A stretch of DNA of 53,408 nt from Clostridiales bacterium (GCA_012519155.1 JAAYQS010000101.1:1-53408); one strand, 5' to 3'; numbered from the stretch's first letter, positions 16,355-25,553 are shown. Notes: generated by a model not told the origin, from the sequence alone. A program made the numbers and translations.

Positions 16355-17122
16355 TTACACCTTTTGATAAATAAATGTTGATAATTTATCAAATCCAAAT
16401 TCTTTATACTTATATATACTTTCTGTTGCGCCGACAAATAATAAACCTCCTGGTTTAAGACTTTCTGCAAATTTCATATATATTTTTTCTTTAACATCAT
16501 TATTGAAATAAATAACAACATTTCTACATAGAATCAAATCAAAATTACTCTCATAAGAATCTAAAATTAAATCATGTTTCCTAAAAGTAACCATAGATTT
16601 AATACTATCATCTATATAATATTTATCGTCCCTTTTTTCAAAGAATTTATCTAATTCATCACTTTTAACATTTTTAATTTCAGCATTTGTATATTCACCT
16701 TTTTTAGCTTTAGCTAAAATAGTATTATCTATATCTGTAGCAATTATAGTGTTTATGCCATTTCTATTGATTCTATTTAACATAATAGCAAGGCTATATG
16801 GCTCACATCCAATAGAACATGCAGCACTCCATACTTTTAAATTTTTACTTTTTGTTAACAATTCCTTCTTAATAGATTCTTCTAAACAATCAAATATTTC
16901 AGGATTTCTAAAAAATTCAGTAACATTTATTGTAATAAAATCTAAAAACTTCTGTCTTTGCTCACTATCATTTTTTATAACAGTTTTATATTCTTCTAAG
17001 CTACTAATACCATTTCTTTGCATTAAGCTATTAATTCTTCTGTTTAATTGTTCAGGTTTATATGCTAATAGATTTATTCCTAATTCTCTATATACCCATT
17101 TATGAAAATCTACAAATTCCAT
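16355..17122 (-). CDS. cheR: Chemoreceptor glutamate methyltransferase CheR
   Basis: CheR methylates glutamates of chemoreceptors using S-adenosylmethionine. The 255-residue protein has the N-terminal helical domain with a LNRRINSLMQRNGI stretch. The methyltransferase fold follows, with TINVTEFFRNPEIFD, the SAM loop WSAACSIGCEPYSLAI (about residues 99-114), and LILCRNVVIYFN and LFVGATES near the end. All are CheR hallmarks. The usual SAGCS-x-G-E-E-P is here SAACS-x-G-C-E-P, a mild variant. It lies 10 bp after cheB. Confidence 0.95.
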   Translation of the reverse strand: MEFVDFHKWVYRELGINLLAYKPEQLNRRINSLMQRNGISSLEEYKTVIKNDSEQRQKFLDFITINVTEFFRNPEIFDCLEESIKKELLTKSKNLKVWSAACSIGCEPYSLAIMLNRINRNGINTIIATDIDNTILAKAKKGEYTNAEIKNVKSDELDKFFEKRDDKYYIDDSIKSMVTFRKHDLILDSYESNFDLILCRNVVIYFNNDVKEKIYMKFAESLKPGGLLFVGATESIYKYKEFGFDKLSTFIYQKV

Positions 17123-17132
17123 AGCCTCTCAC

Positions 17133-18218
17133 CTACTTTTCCTTTAGTATTTCTGTAATTTTATTCCCTATATCACCTATTTTTAATACCATATCAACTT
17201 TTCCTGTTTCATATGCAACTTTAGGCATTCCATATATAGTGCAAGTAGACTCATCTTGTGAAATTGTTATTCCTCCTGCATCCTTTACATGAATTGTCCC
17301 TTCTGCTCCATCTCTTCCCATACCTGTTAATACGACTGAAAGCAAATTTCCACCATATATTTCTACTGCTGAATCAAATAATTTATCTACAGCAGGTCTT
17401 ACTCCCCATATTGGAGGTTCTGTACTTAGCTTAATTGTGTCCTTACTATGTATTTTCATATGATACCCTCCCGGTGCAATATATATGGTATTAGGACATA
17501 TTTTCATGTTATCCTCTGCCTCTACTACCTTAAGCTTTGAAAGTTTATCCATTCTTTCTGCAAATGCTTTTGTAAAACCTTTAGGCATATGTTGAACAAC
17601 AAATACAGGTACATTTATATCTTTTGAAATAACAGGTAGAACACTTTGCAGTGCTTTAGGGCCTCCTGTAGATGCGCCTATTACTACTGCATCTATTTGG
17701 GCACCTCTAAATGAATCTTTGTTAGTATATTTATATCTATTGCCACTTCTACTATTTACTGCATTTAAACGATTACCATTTTTTGTCGTAATATTATTTT
17801 CCTTTCTCTTATTTTTCTCCTTTACTGTAGCTTCAATTTTTACTAACAATTCATCTTTTATTTTACTAATATCAGTAACTATTGTTCCTGGCTTTTGAAT
17901 AAAATCTATAGCACCTAATTCTAAACATTCAATTGTATGTATAGAATCTTTAGATGTTTGATTACTAAGCATTATTACAGGATACATTTTATGTAAATAT
18001 TTCATTTTTTTCAGTGTTTCAATTCCATTTAAAACAGGCATTTCAATATCTAAAGTTACAATATCAGGATTATACTTATCAATATTATCTATAAGTTCTT
18101 GACCATTTTTAAATTTTGCTACTACTTTATAATTACTTCTAGATTCAACCATATCAGATATTACTTTTCTCATAAAAGCTGAATCATCTACTACTATTAC
18201 TTTTACAATCTCTAGCAT
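17133..18218 (-). CDS. cheB: Chemotaxis methylesterase/deamidase CheB with receiver domain
   Basis: CheB removes methyl groups from receptors when phosphorylated by CheA. The protein has a receiver domain (VIVVDDSAFMRKV near residue 5; phosphoacceptor Asp in VTLDIEMPVLNG), a Lys/Asn-rich linker, and the methylesterase domain with the Ser of IGASTGGPKAL, the His of QHMPKGFT and the Asp of LTGMGRDGAEG. The start at 18218 is chosen because GAGGTG lies just upstream. An ATG at 18233, overlapping the cheD stop, would add five residues and cover that site. The product is then about 361 residues. Confidence 0.96.
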   Translation of the reverse strand: MLEIVKVIVVDDSAFMRKVISDMVESRSNYKVVAKFKNGQELIDNIDKYNPDIVTLDIEMPVLNGIETLKKMKYLHKMYPVIMLSNQTSKDSIHTIECLELGAIDFIQKPGTIVTDISKIKDELLVKIEATVKEKNKRKENNITTKNGNRLNAVNSRSGNRYKYTNKDSFRGAQIDAVVIGASTGGPKALQSVLPVISKDINVPVFVVQHMPKGFTKAFAERMDKLSKLKVVEAEDNMKICPNTIYIAPGGYHMKIHSKDTIKLSTEPPIWGVRPAVDKLFDSAVEIYGGNLLSVVLTGMGRDGAEGTIHVKDAGGITISQDESTCTIYGMPKVAYETGKVDMVLKIGDIGNKITEILKEK

Positions 18219-18229
18219 ATTATCACCTC

Positions 18230-18718
18230 TCATATTGTAAATGCTTCCTGTCCAATTACTTTAATAGTAACTGTACCATCTTCTGCATTTGCAATCATAG
18301 TTCTTCCCTTGTTACCTCCAGTTTCTTCTGACAAAATAGGAATACACTCCTTATCTTTCAATATGTGTTTAACCATTTCACAATTACGTCTACCTATATC
18401 ACTAGATGCACTAGAGCCTCCAAATTTAAACATTGAAGCTCCACCAGCAATCTTTGCAACAATATTATTTTTAAAACAGCCCATATCTTGCATTTTTTTT
18501 AACAACATAGGAATTGCAAGATCAGCAAATTTCATAGGATTTGTTACTGTTGAAAATTGAGTACTATCAGGCAACATTATATGAGAAAGTCCTCCAACCT
18601 TAATTCTTCTATCATATAAAAATATCCCAATACATGAACCAAGGCCTATTGTCATTATTTTGCCTGGATTTTCTACTACATTTAAATCCCCAATTCCTAC
18701 CCTTACCTCATTAGCCAT
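18230..18718 (-). CDS. cheD: Chemoreceptor glutamine deamidase CheD
   Basis: CheD deamidates receptor glutamines and stimulates CheC. The 162-residue protein has the catalytic Cys29 in GLGSCIGIFLYD and His46 in GGLSHIMLPDS, plus the conserved K-I-A-G-G-A-S-M-F and I-G-R-R-N segments. Its presence with cheC in one operon implies the Bacillus-type CheC-CheD-CheY-P feedback. It is 3 bp downstream of the upstream cheW and 11 bp from cheB, within the same transcript. Confidence 0.96.
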   Translation of the reverse strand: MANEVRVGIGDLNVVENPGKIMTIGLGSCIGIFLYDRRIKVGGLSHIMLPDSTQFSTVTNPMKFADLAIPMLLKKMQDMGCFKNNIVAKIAGGASMFKFGGSSASSDIGRRNCEMVKHILKDKECIPILSEETGGNKGRTMIANAEDGTVTIKVIGQEAFTI

Positions 18719-18721
18719 AAA

Positions 18722-19180
18722 TTATTTTTCAGAGAAAATAATTTCCTCTTCTTCCTCTGTTAAAAGATCAGTTAGACTTAATAAGATTATTATTTTTCCA
18801 TCTAACTTTATTAACCCTTTAATATATTTTTGAGCTGATTTTATGGCAATTGTTGGTGGATTTTCAAAAGAATCTGTATTAGCATCTCTAACTTCATAAA
18901 CATCTTCTACAACTATTCCAAATTTCTTTTCTTCCCTTTTTATTGATATTATTTTTTTAGCTTCTGCATTATTAGTTTCCTTAAGTTTAAATTTCTTTTC
19001 AAGATTTACTATAGGAAGTATTTCATCCTCATAATTAATAACCCCTTCAATAAATCTAGGTGCATCTGGCATAGGTGTTGTTTTTTCAAATCCTAAAATT
19101 CTCTCAACATCTCTAATATCTGTAGCATAATATTCACCAGCTACTCCAAATATTAATATTTTTATCTCTTTCTCATCCAT
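18722..19180 (-). CDS. cheW: Chemotaxis coupling protein CheW (first copy)
   Basis: This 152-residue protein has the CheW pattern: L-I-F-G-V-A-G-E-Y-Y-A-T-D near the N-terminus, the R-F-I-E-G-V-I-N-Y-E-D-E-I-L-P-I block (about residues 42-57), EKKFGIVVEDVYEV, and Y-I-K-G-L-I-K-L near the end. The last 15 residues are an acidic tail (L-T-E-E-E-E-E). It couples receptors to CheA. Having two different CheW proteins in one operon may allow two receptor arrays or alternative signalling complexes; that is inference. It follows the DUF342 gene by 12 bp. Confidence 0.93.
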   Translation of the reverse strand: MDEKEIKILIFGVAGEYYATDIRDVERILGFEKTTPMPDAPRFIEGVINYEDEILPIVNLEKKFKLKETNNAEAKKIISIKREEKKFGIVVEDVYEVRDANTDSFENPPTIAIKSAQKYIKGLIKLDGKIIILLSLTDLLTEEEEEIIFSEK

Positions 19181-19192
19181 ACTTGATTCCTC

Positions 19193-21133
19193 CTAAAGCA
19201 ATAGCTTATCTACAACTATTTCGCCTTTATTATCTACATATGCCTTTATACCCTTTGATGCCTTATCTAAAACATATTTCATTTCACCAAAACAGAATGT
19301 TGTATTTTGATATGCCACATCTGCTGTTATATTTCCAGTCTTTGGAACCCTCAACTCTGTTGTAACACCTGCTGCACTTCCTACAACCTTTGCATTTATA
19401 TTTTTAGCTTTTATACTGCCACCTCTAGCTACAGATCCTTCTCTAGTAAAAATAACATCCTTCTTTGCTTCTATATCAGTAACATATTCCCCTTTTCCAT
19501 CTATGTAAACTGTACCTGTAGCTTGAATTTTAGAATCTTGCATATACATAACATGTATATCTATAGGAATAAATATATCCCCCTTAAGTGGCTTTATTTC
19601 TTCATCAAGCCAGCTAATAAATTCACTAAGTTCACTTGTAAATTTAATTTTTAAAGGTCCTGCTCCTATAATTTTACCTCGTATAAAATTACATATATTC
19701 ACATAGTTTTTTCCACCTCGTCCATTAAAAACCTTTAATGCTTTTCTTTGAATAGCTTTGAACTTAGTCTCCAGCAAAATTTTAACTATTTGTCCATCAG
19801 TTTTATCTGCTCCAAGTAAATTTCTTTCTTTTACATCCATAACTACGAGAACAAGATTTTCCATATCTTCCTTAAAATCTTCTAAGGCTTCTATATAATT
19901 TTGCTTTTCAAGATTTTTAGCCCCAACAATAATTTCAGATCCTATTATGCTTCCCTGTATTTTTGTTTCTCCTTGGGATTTTATTGTTGCCTGTTCAACG
20001 CTACCACTTATTTCTAATGTGTTACCACATTCAACAGTCATTCCTTCTTTAACGCTTCCATTAATAGTTACATCTCCAGAAAATTTAATATTTCCAGACT
20101 TCAAATCTACATCTCCTGGATTTTGAAGTACTTTATGAACATGAAGCATACCACCTTTAATATTAGGTCGTCCATCTATCAAAGAATAAAAAGAATTTCC
20201 TTCTATTTTTACTCCCTGGCCAGGTTTAATATCAAGAGTCTTTTTTAATTTTCTTGGTGTTTCATTACCAAAAACATCTACTCCATTTTGTCCTTCTTTA
20301 CCTATAATTATTTGTGCAATTTCATCTCCTGCACAAACATTAGCTATAAATGTACTATTTCTGTAATCTATTGTTTCCTTTGAATTATCATTAATTCTTT
20401 TTTTAGGCTTATCAAAAAGTAATTTTAAAGTATCATTTTCATCATCTATAACAGGTCTTCCTTCTGCAATAACAAGATCAGAAACATTATATTCTTTAGT
20501 TACTTTATTTAAGGCATCTTTCTTAATTCCAAACTTTACTCCTTTTTTTTCAAGTAACTTAAGTATCTGATCCCTTGTATAAAGTGGTGGTTTTCTTCCT
20601 TCTTCCATTTTCTTTTTAACTCTTAGGTTATTACCATTTATTTTTCTACAATATATTTTTGCAACATATTCTGGCAGATACTTTGTTGTAACAGTTACCT
20701 TATTAGGTTCAACTTCAATATTTATACTTCTTTCTGCCTTTATTTTTTCAGTTGAAAATGTAATTTTATCCTTTGATGTAACCTTTGTACCGTTAATTAC
20801 CTTTTTGCCATTAACTAATATATTTATATCAACATCAAAATATAATTCATATTCATTTATATCATTTTCATCTAAAATAATTTCAGAAGAAGTTGTTTTA
20901 ACTTCTTCACCTTTTTCTTTTGTATTTTTTTTATCTTCCATATCATTAGTTGAGGATTTATTGTCATCTTTTTGTACTTCATCATATTCTACAGATATCT
21001 TGCACTTTTTAGAAAATAAGCCTTTACTTTCTTCTTTAATTGTGTATTTTATTTTGTCTTCACTAATTCCCAATTCCTTTGAAGCTTTTTCCAAACATTC
21101 TTTCTTTGTTTTACCTTCGTATATATATTCCAT
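19193..21133 (-). CDS. FapA-like DUF342 protein with N-terminal Jag-type domain
   Basis: The 646-residue protein begins with a Jag-N-like domain (residues 1-50; Y-E-G-K-T-K-K-E-C-L-E-K-A, with G-L-F-S-K-K), as found in RNA- or membrane-linked proteins. A long DUF342/FapA region follows from about residue 180, containing repeated beta-helix turns (GDVDLKSGNIKFSGDVTING, ISGSVEQATI, GSIIGSEIIVGA) and a helical insertion. DUF342 proteins are common beside flagellar and chemotaxis genes in Firmicutes and are sometimes called flagellar assembly protein A; a polymer-like or scaffold role is suspected, not proven. It is the first gene of the nine-gene operon, with an AAGGAGGG ribosome binding site. 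Confidence 0.8.
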   Translation of the reverse strand: MEYIYEGKTKKECLEKASKELGISEDKIKYTIKEESKGLFSKKCKISVEYDEVQKDDNKSSTNDMEDKKNTKEKGEEVKTTSSEIILDENDINEYELYFDVDINILVNGKKVINGTKVTSKDKITFSTEKIKAERSINIEVEPNKVTVTTKYLPEYVAKIYCRKINGNNLRVKKKMEEGRKPPLYTRDQILKLLEKKGVKFGIKKDALNKVTKEYNVSDLVIAEGRPVIDDENDTLKLLFDKPKKRINDNSKETIDYRNSTFIANVCAGDEIAQIIIGKEGQNGVDVFGNETPRKLKKTLDIKPGQGVKIEGNSFYSLIDGRPNIKGGMLHVHKVLQNPGDVDLKSGNIKFSGDVTINGSVKEGMTVECGNTLEISGSVEQATIKSQGETKIQGSIIGSEIIVGAKNLEKQNYIEALEDFKEDMENLVLVVMDVKERNLLGADKTDGQIVKILLETKFKAIQRKALKVFNGRGGKNYVNICNFIRGKIIGAGPLKIKFTSELSEFISWLDEEIKPLKGDIFIPIDIHVMYMQDSKIQATGTVYIDGKGEYVTDIEAKKDVIFTREGSVARGGSIKAKNINAKVVGSAAGVTTELRVPKTGNITADVAYQNTTFCFGEMKYVLDKASKGIKAYVDNKGEIVVDKLLL

Positions 21134-21208
21134 ACCAAACCCTCCTTATACCATAATTATTTAAAAACACTTTTAATCTGCTACCCAAAACAAATTATAT
21201 ATAATAAT

Positions 21209-22009
21209 TTACTTGAAATTCAGAAAATATTCATTTCTCTTTTCTTTAAATAAATTAATTAACTTCTTTAAAAGCTCATTTTTACAGTTAAATTTATGCC
21301 CCTCTACAGAATTTATTGGTAAAATATGTGGTGATGTACCGCTAATAAACATAGCATCATAACTTGGAAGTGTTGTATAATTAATATTTTCTTCAATAAC
21401 CTCAATGTTATTTTCCTTTGCCATTTTTATAATTTCTGTTCTAGTAACACCTGGAAGCACATTTTCAACTTTAGATGTATATAATTTATTATCTTTTATT
21501 AAAAATATATTGGATTTGCTTCCTTCTGTAATTACACCATATCTATTTACAAGTATAGCCTCAAAAGCTCCACGTCTCTCAATTTCAGCATTAACCTTTG
21601 GTCTAAAATTATTATCTATGACTTTAGCATTTGGATTATTTCTTTCACCAAAATATAAAATACATTCTACCCCTTCACTATACATTTTTAATGTAGGATA
21701 TTTATGCTCTATTAAAAAAAGCAATAAGTCACCAGTTGATAAATTGTATGTTATCTTTATATTTTCGGACAATAATTTATTTTCCTTAACTAGCATTTCT
21801 ATATTTTTTCTAAACCATTCCTTTGTCATAGTAAAATTTGATCCACTTAATTTTAACGAATTAATAAATCTATCATAATGTGCTTCATAAAATAACGGCT
21901 TTCCCTTAGTAATTCTTATTACTTCGTAAATTATTTTTCCATCCTTACATTCATTTTCAAATTGTTCTATGTTCCTTGGCAATCCATTTTTTATATATAC
22001 TTTTTTCAT
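21209..22009 (-). CDS. Aminotransferase class IV (aminodeoxychorismate lyase / branched-chain aminotransferase fold)
   Basis: This is a PLP enzyme of fold type IV, 266 residues. The signature lies around residues 155-190: EAILVNRYGVITEGSKSNIF followed by LPGVTRTEIIKMA, with the likely PLP lysine in the preceding RPKVNAEIERR segment. The length fits 4-amino-4-deoxychorismate lyase (PabC), D-amino acid or short branched-chain aminotransferases equally. No pabA or pabB neighbour is present to settle it. It lies 24 bp after the HAD phosphatase gene, so the two may form an operon. Confidence 0.82.
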   Translation of the reverse strand: MKKVYIKNGLPRNIEQFENECKDGKIIYEVIRITKGKPLFYEAHYDRFINSLKLSGSNFTMTKEWFRKNIEMLVKENKLLSENIKITYNLSTGDLLLFLIEHKYPTLKMYSEGVECILYFGERNNPNAKVIDNNFRPKVNAEIERRGAFEAILVNRYGVITEGSKSNIFLIKDNKLYTSKVENVLPGVTRTEIIKMAKENNIEVIEENINYTTLPSYDAMFISGTSPHILPINSVEGHKFNCKNELLKKLINLFKEKRNEYFLNFK

Positions 22010-22033
22010 ATTATTACCCCCTGTAAAATTGTA

Positions 22034-22672
22034 TTATTTCCAATTTAATATTTTATATTTGCTTTTTCCTTTATAATTAATAAGATATGGATTTCCTACT
22101 AAATCAAGAAGTGGTTTATCTGACAAGGAATCTGAAAACATATATGAATTTTTAAAATCAACTTTCATATGCTCTCTTTCTATTACTTCCTTTAATCTTT
22201 TAACTTTCTCTTGCCCTTTACAATTAGCTCCATACATCTTTCTTGTAAATCTTCCATTTTTAAAGGAAAATCTTGTTCCTATTATTTTATCAACTTCTTT
22301 AATATCATATAATTCATTAAGATAAAATTCAGGTGATGCAGAAATAAGGTAAACCTTATATCCTTCCTTCTTCAGCTTTTTTATCATTTTTAAGCCATCC
22401 TTATATAAAATACCTTTTAAGGACTTTCTATAAAATCCATTTGTAAGTTTCCTTATTTCATTTTCGTCCATATTATCTAGAAATTTTAGAAAATTTTCTT
22501 TAACTCTTTTTTCATCATAAATCTTTAACAAATACATAAGACCGCTAAATAATGCACGTGGAAGATATTTTATATTCTTTTTATCTTCTTTTAATGTATA
22601 TATATAAAGCTGCATAAGAGTTTCTTTTTTGGTGATTGTAAAATCCACATCAAATAAAGCTAATCTTTCCAT
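22034..22672 (-). CDS. HAD-family (subfamily IB, SerB-like) phosphatase
   Basis: The 212-residue protein has the HAD motif I FDVDFTIT (residues 7-14, nucleophile Asp8 and Asp10), motif II in YLISASPEF, and motif III/IV in MFSDSLSDKPLLD. The arrangement resembles phosphoserine phosphatase and related subfamily IB enzymes with a helical cap. The substrate cannot be read from the sequence. An aspartate-type aminotransferase is upstream, beyond a terminator, and a class IV aminotransferase is directly downstream, so amino acid or cofactor metabolism is plausible. Confidence 0.85.
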   Translation of the reverse strand: MERLALFDVDFTITKKETLMQLYIYTLKEDKKNIKYLPRALFSGLMYLLKIYDEKRVKENFLKFLDNMDENEIRKLTNGFYRKSLKGILYKDGLKMIKKLKKEGYKVYLISASPEFYLNELYDIKEVDKIIGTRFSFKNGRFTRKMYGANCKGQEKVKRLKEVIEREHMKVDFKNSYMFSDSLSDKPLLDLVGNPYLINYKGKSKYKILNWK

Positions 22673-22763
22673 TTTATCTCCTCCATTATAAATATATTAT
22701 ATAATATTTAAAAAGAATAACAAATATAATGGAAAAAACTAAGCTATTTTAAATTATTATATA

Positions 22764-22803
22764 TAAAAAAACTTAGGTATAAATTCTACTCTATACCTAA
22801 GTT
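22764..22803 (-). terminator. Terminator of the PHP-aminotransferase unit
   Basis: Perfect 12-bp arms (AACTTAGGTATA at 22770-22781, TATACCTAAGTT at 22792-22803) are followed on the minus strand by a run of seven T. It lies about 60 bp past the aminotransferase stop. Confidence 0.85.
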
Positions 22804-22865
22804 TAAATAAATTTTTTATTTAGTTCTATAAAAATGCATATATTTAAAAAAATATTAACACATTT

Positions 22866-24059
22866 TTATTTTAATTTCTTTGTAAAACATTCTATTCTCT
22901 TTAATCCTTCACCTATCATATCCTTTGATGTAGCATATGATAATCTTATGTAATTTTCAAGTCCAAAAGCAGCACCAGGAATAACTGCCACTTTTTCCTC
23001 ATCAAGTAACATCTTTGAAAAATCCATAGAATCTTTTATTGTTTCACCATTAAGTGATTTATTAATGCAATTTTTTATATTAATCATTACATAAAATGCA
23101 CCTGATGGTCTTATGTAGCTTAAGCCTTCAATATTGTCAATTAAATTTGTCATATAATTTCTTCTTTCTTCAAATTCCTTAACCATATCATTTGATGCAT
23201 CTTTTGGTCCATTTAATGCTTCTACTGCTGCGTATTGGGTTATTGAATTTGCATTTGAAGTCATATGACTTTGAATACTTGACATAAGCTTTGTAATTTC
23301 TTCGTTAGCAGCTGAATATCCAAGTCTCCATCCAGTCATTGCAAAAGCTTTAGAAAATCCATTAACTATTATTGTTCTATTGTAAGCATCTTCTGAAAGG
23401 CTTGCAATACTTATATGCTTTTCTCCATCATATATTAGTTTTTCATACATTTCATCTGATATTATTATTAAATCGTGTTTCTTAGCAAATTCTGCAATCT
23501 CTCTTAATTCATTTTCTGAATATATACTTCCTGTTGGATTGTTAGGGCTATTAATAACAATTGCTTTTGTTTTTTTAGTAGTAGCTTTTTCTAAAGCTTC
23601 TATAGTAAATTTATAATCATTTTCTTCTTTACATTCAACAAATACTGGATTTCCACCTGCAAGTTTTACAAGTTCAGGATAGCTTACCCAATATGGAACT
23701 GGTATTAAAACTTCCTCTCCTTCATTTAATATTGCAAACATAGCATTTGCAAGAGCTTGCTTACCTCCAGTTGAAATAATTATATTAGATGTATTATATG
23801 ATAAATTATTATCCTCTTTAAATTTTTTGCATAATGCTTCTTTTAACTCAATTATACCTGATGCTGCAGTATATTTTGTCTTTCCCTCATCCATCGCCTT
23901 TTTAGCTGCATCAATTATATTTTTTGGAGTATTAAAATCTGGTTCTCCTGCACCAAAACTTACTACATCAACACCTTGTGCTTTTAATGCCTTTGCCTTT
24001 GCTGTTATAGCTAATGTAATAGAAGGATTAATATTTTTAGCTTTTCTTGAATATTCCAT
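22866..24059 (-). CDS. Class I pyridoxal-phosphate aminotransferase, aspartate-type
   Basis: The 397-residue enzyme belongs to the AspC/AAT-Ib group. Visible features are the N-terminal INPSITLAITAKAKAL, the substrate loop SFGAGEPDFNTP, the cofactor-binding INSPNNPTGS and YEKLIYDG segments, the PLP lysine in VNGFSKAFAMTGWRLGY (about residue 236), and the C-terminal Arg in YIRLSYATS that binds the substrate carboxylate. The reaction is probably aspartate plus 2-oxoglutarate to oxaloacetate plus glutamate, but related members accept other amino or keto acids. It is 16 bp downstream of the PHP gene and likely co-transcribed. Confidence 0.93.
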   Translation of the reverse strand: MEYSRKAKNINPSITLAITAKAKALKAQGVDVVSFGAGEPDFNTPKNIIDAAKKAMDEGKTKYTAASGIIELKEALCKKFKEDNNLSYNTSNIIISTGGKQALANAMFAILNEGEEVLIPVPYWVSYPELVKLAGGNPVFVECKEENDYKFTIEALEKATTKKTKAIVINSPNNPTGSIYSENELREIAEFAKKHDLIIISDEMYEKLIYDGEKHISIASLSEDAYNRTIIVNGFSKAFAMTGWRLGYSAANEEITKLMSSIQSHMTSNANSITQYAAVEALNGPKDASNDMVKEFEERRNYMTNLIDNIEGLSYIRPSGAFYVMINIKNCINKSLNGETIKDSMDFSKMLLDEEKVAVIPGAAFGLENYIRLSYATSKDMIGEGLKRIECFTKKLK

Positions 24060-24075
24060 CTTTGGCCTCCATTAA

Positions 24076-24900
24076 TTATTTATATATACTTAATTTTTTA
24101 AATTTATATAACAAATTTTCATCTATCCCATAATCCCCAATAATACAATTTTTACTTGTACTGTAGTGAAAATCGCTACCTCCTGTAATAATTAGCTTAT
24201 GCTTTAATGCAAGATTATAGAAAGCATTTCGCTGAATACTACTATGACTGGCATGATATACCTCAATACCATTTAAACCAGCACATTTAAAATCCTTTAC
24301 TAATTGTTCAAGTGACATTTTTCTGTATATTTTACCTGGATGAGCAAGAACAGAAATACCTCCACTTTCTCTAATTATTTTTAAAACGTGCTTATAATTA
24401 AGCTTTTCACCCTTAACATAGGCAATCTTTCCCTTATCTAAATATCTAAGGAAAGCTTCTTTATAATTTTTAGCATAACCTTTTTCAGCTATGGCAGAAC
24501 CTATATTGCCTCTTCCAAAGGATGTATTATTATTACTTTTAATATCTTGAATATTAATATCTATATTTATATCCTTAAGTTTTTTTAAGATTTTTTCAGC
24601 TCTCTCTCTTCTTTTTTCCTGTATACTATTTATATTTTTTATAAGAATAGGATTATTTATGTCTATAAAGTATCCAAGAACATGTATTTCCATGTCATCA
24701 TATTCAGTGCTAAATTCTACACCTGGTATAATTTCTATGTTTGCAATTTTTTCTTTTGTTATATACTGAGAAGCTATAGTGTCGTGATCTGTTATTGAAA
24801 TGCATTTTATACCTTTTTTCTTTGCTAAATCAACTATTTGTTCAGGTGTAAACAAACCATCTGAATATGTAGAATGAATATGTAAATCAGCATACTGCAT
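24076..24900 (-). CDS. PHP-domain phosphoesterase
   Basis: The 274-residue protein has the metal-binding PHP motifs in order: DLHIHSTYSDGLFTPEQ (residues 5-21), ISITDHDTIAS, PGVEFST, VLAHPGK (about 190) and GGSDFHYS (about 243). These residues bind a trinuclear metal centre. Members of this stand-alone group (TrpH/YciV-like) hydrolyse nucleotides or short RNA 3'-5' phosphates; the substrate here is not evident. It is the first gene of a two-gene unit with the aminotransferase. Confidence 0.88.
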   Translation of the reverse strand: MQYADLHIHSTYSDGLFTPEQIVDLAKKKGIKCISITDHDTIASQYITKEKIANIEIIPGVEFSTEYDDMEIHVLGYFIDINNPILIKNINSIQEKRRERAEKILKKLKDINIDINIQDIKSNNNTSFGRGNIGSAIAEKGYAKNYKEAFLRYLDKGKIAYVKGEKLNYKHVLKIIRESGGISVLAHPGKIYRKMSLEQLVKDFKCAGLNGIEVYHASHSSIQRNAFYNLALKHKLIITGGSDFHYSTSKNCIIGDYGIDENLLYKFKKLSIYK

Positions 24901-24979
24901 TTCCTATCACCTCACCAAAAAGCTCTTCATTAAAAATATAGCATTATTTTTATATATTGTAAATGTTATTTAATCATAA

Positions 24980-25018
24980 AGAGACCACCACAAAAAATAT
25001 ATGGTAGTCTCTTTTTTT
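24980..25018 (-). terminator. Hairpin terminator after the DUF1292 gene
   Basis: Arms AGAGACTACCA and TGGTGGTCTCT pair with one G-T pair around a 13-nt loop, directly at the stop of the DUF1292 gene. The T-run is longer on the plus strand (seven T), so it may work in both directions. Confidence 0.75.
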
Positions 25019-25349
25019 ATTCTTCAGCTTCGTAATAAATCTTTGTAACTCTATCAAATTCTTCATCTGTTGGATTAACTAATTCTTCTCCATCAACCTT
25101 TAACATGAAAGTTGAATTATCATCAACATCTTGAATTAATACATATTCAACTCCCTCAACAGAAAAGCAGTCAACTATAGGATAATCTATAACATTTCCA
25201 TTTTCATCTTCATATTGAACTGATCCAAATCCTTCATCTTCACAATTACAATTTTCATCATGATGATGGTCATGATGATCATGATTACAATTACAGTCAT
25301 GGTCATGATGATGATTTTTTGAATTACATGAACACTTATCTTTAGCCAT
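25017..25349 (-). CDS. DUF1292 family protein with a His/Cys-rich N-terminus
   Basis: The last approximately 70 residues form a DUF1292 domain (Q-Y-E-D-E-N-G-N-V-I-D-Y-P-I-V-D, then Y-V-L-I-Q-D-V-D, ending F-D-R-V), a small domain of unknown function common in Firmicutes. The first 37 residues are unusual: ten His, six Cys (three C-x-C pairs) and many Asp, giving HHHDHDC and HDHHDHHH runs. Such a tail should bind Zn, Ni or Co, so a metal store, chaperone or sensor is a reasonable inference, though untested. It has its own terminator and an AGGAGGCGC-type ribosome binding site. Confidence 0.85.
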   Translation of the reverse strand: MAKDKCSCNSKNHHHDHDCNCNHDHHDHHHDENCNCEDEGFGSVQYEDENGNVIDYPIVDCFSVEGVEYVLIQDVDDNSTFMLKVDGEELVNPTDEEFDRVTKIYYEAEE

Positions 25350-25436
25350 AAAGCGCCTCCTTAAAATAATATTATTATGATAATATTCTAACCTTTTTTA
25401 TCATAAAATAAAAGAATTTTTTTTAATATTATTATT

Positions 25437-25510
25437 GTGATCCAATTTATTAGCTTCTATAAGCTTTCTATTCTTCAGCGCTTTAACTACAACTAATTAA
25501 TAATTAAAAA
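25437..25510 (-). repeat. Degenerate single copy of the 141-bp repeat family
   Basis: The core AAGCTTTCTATTCTTCA followed by AACTAATTAATAATTAA matches the reverse complement of the array unit (AAGCTTTCTATTTTTCA ... GGTTAATTAATAATTAA). The flank GTGATCCAATTTATT also aligns with GTGGGATCAAATATT. It lies between the PFOR terminator and the DUF1292 gene and is more decayed than the array units. Confidence 0.55.
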
Positions 25511-25553
25511 AAGACCGCATTTTAGAAAATTTCTCTTCTAAAATACGATCTTT
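25504..25553 (-). terminator. Terminator of the PFOR gene
   Basis: Arms 25510-25526 and 25537-25553 pair over 17 bp with few mismatches, followed on the minus strand by seven T. It lies about 50 bp past the PFOR stop. Confidence 0.88.
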
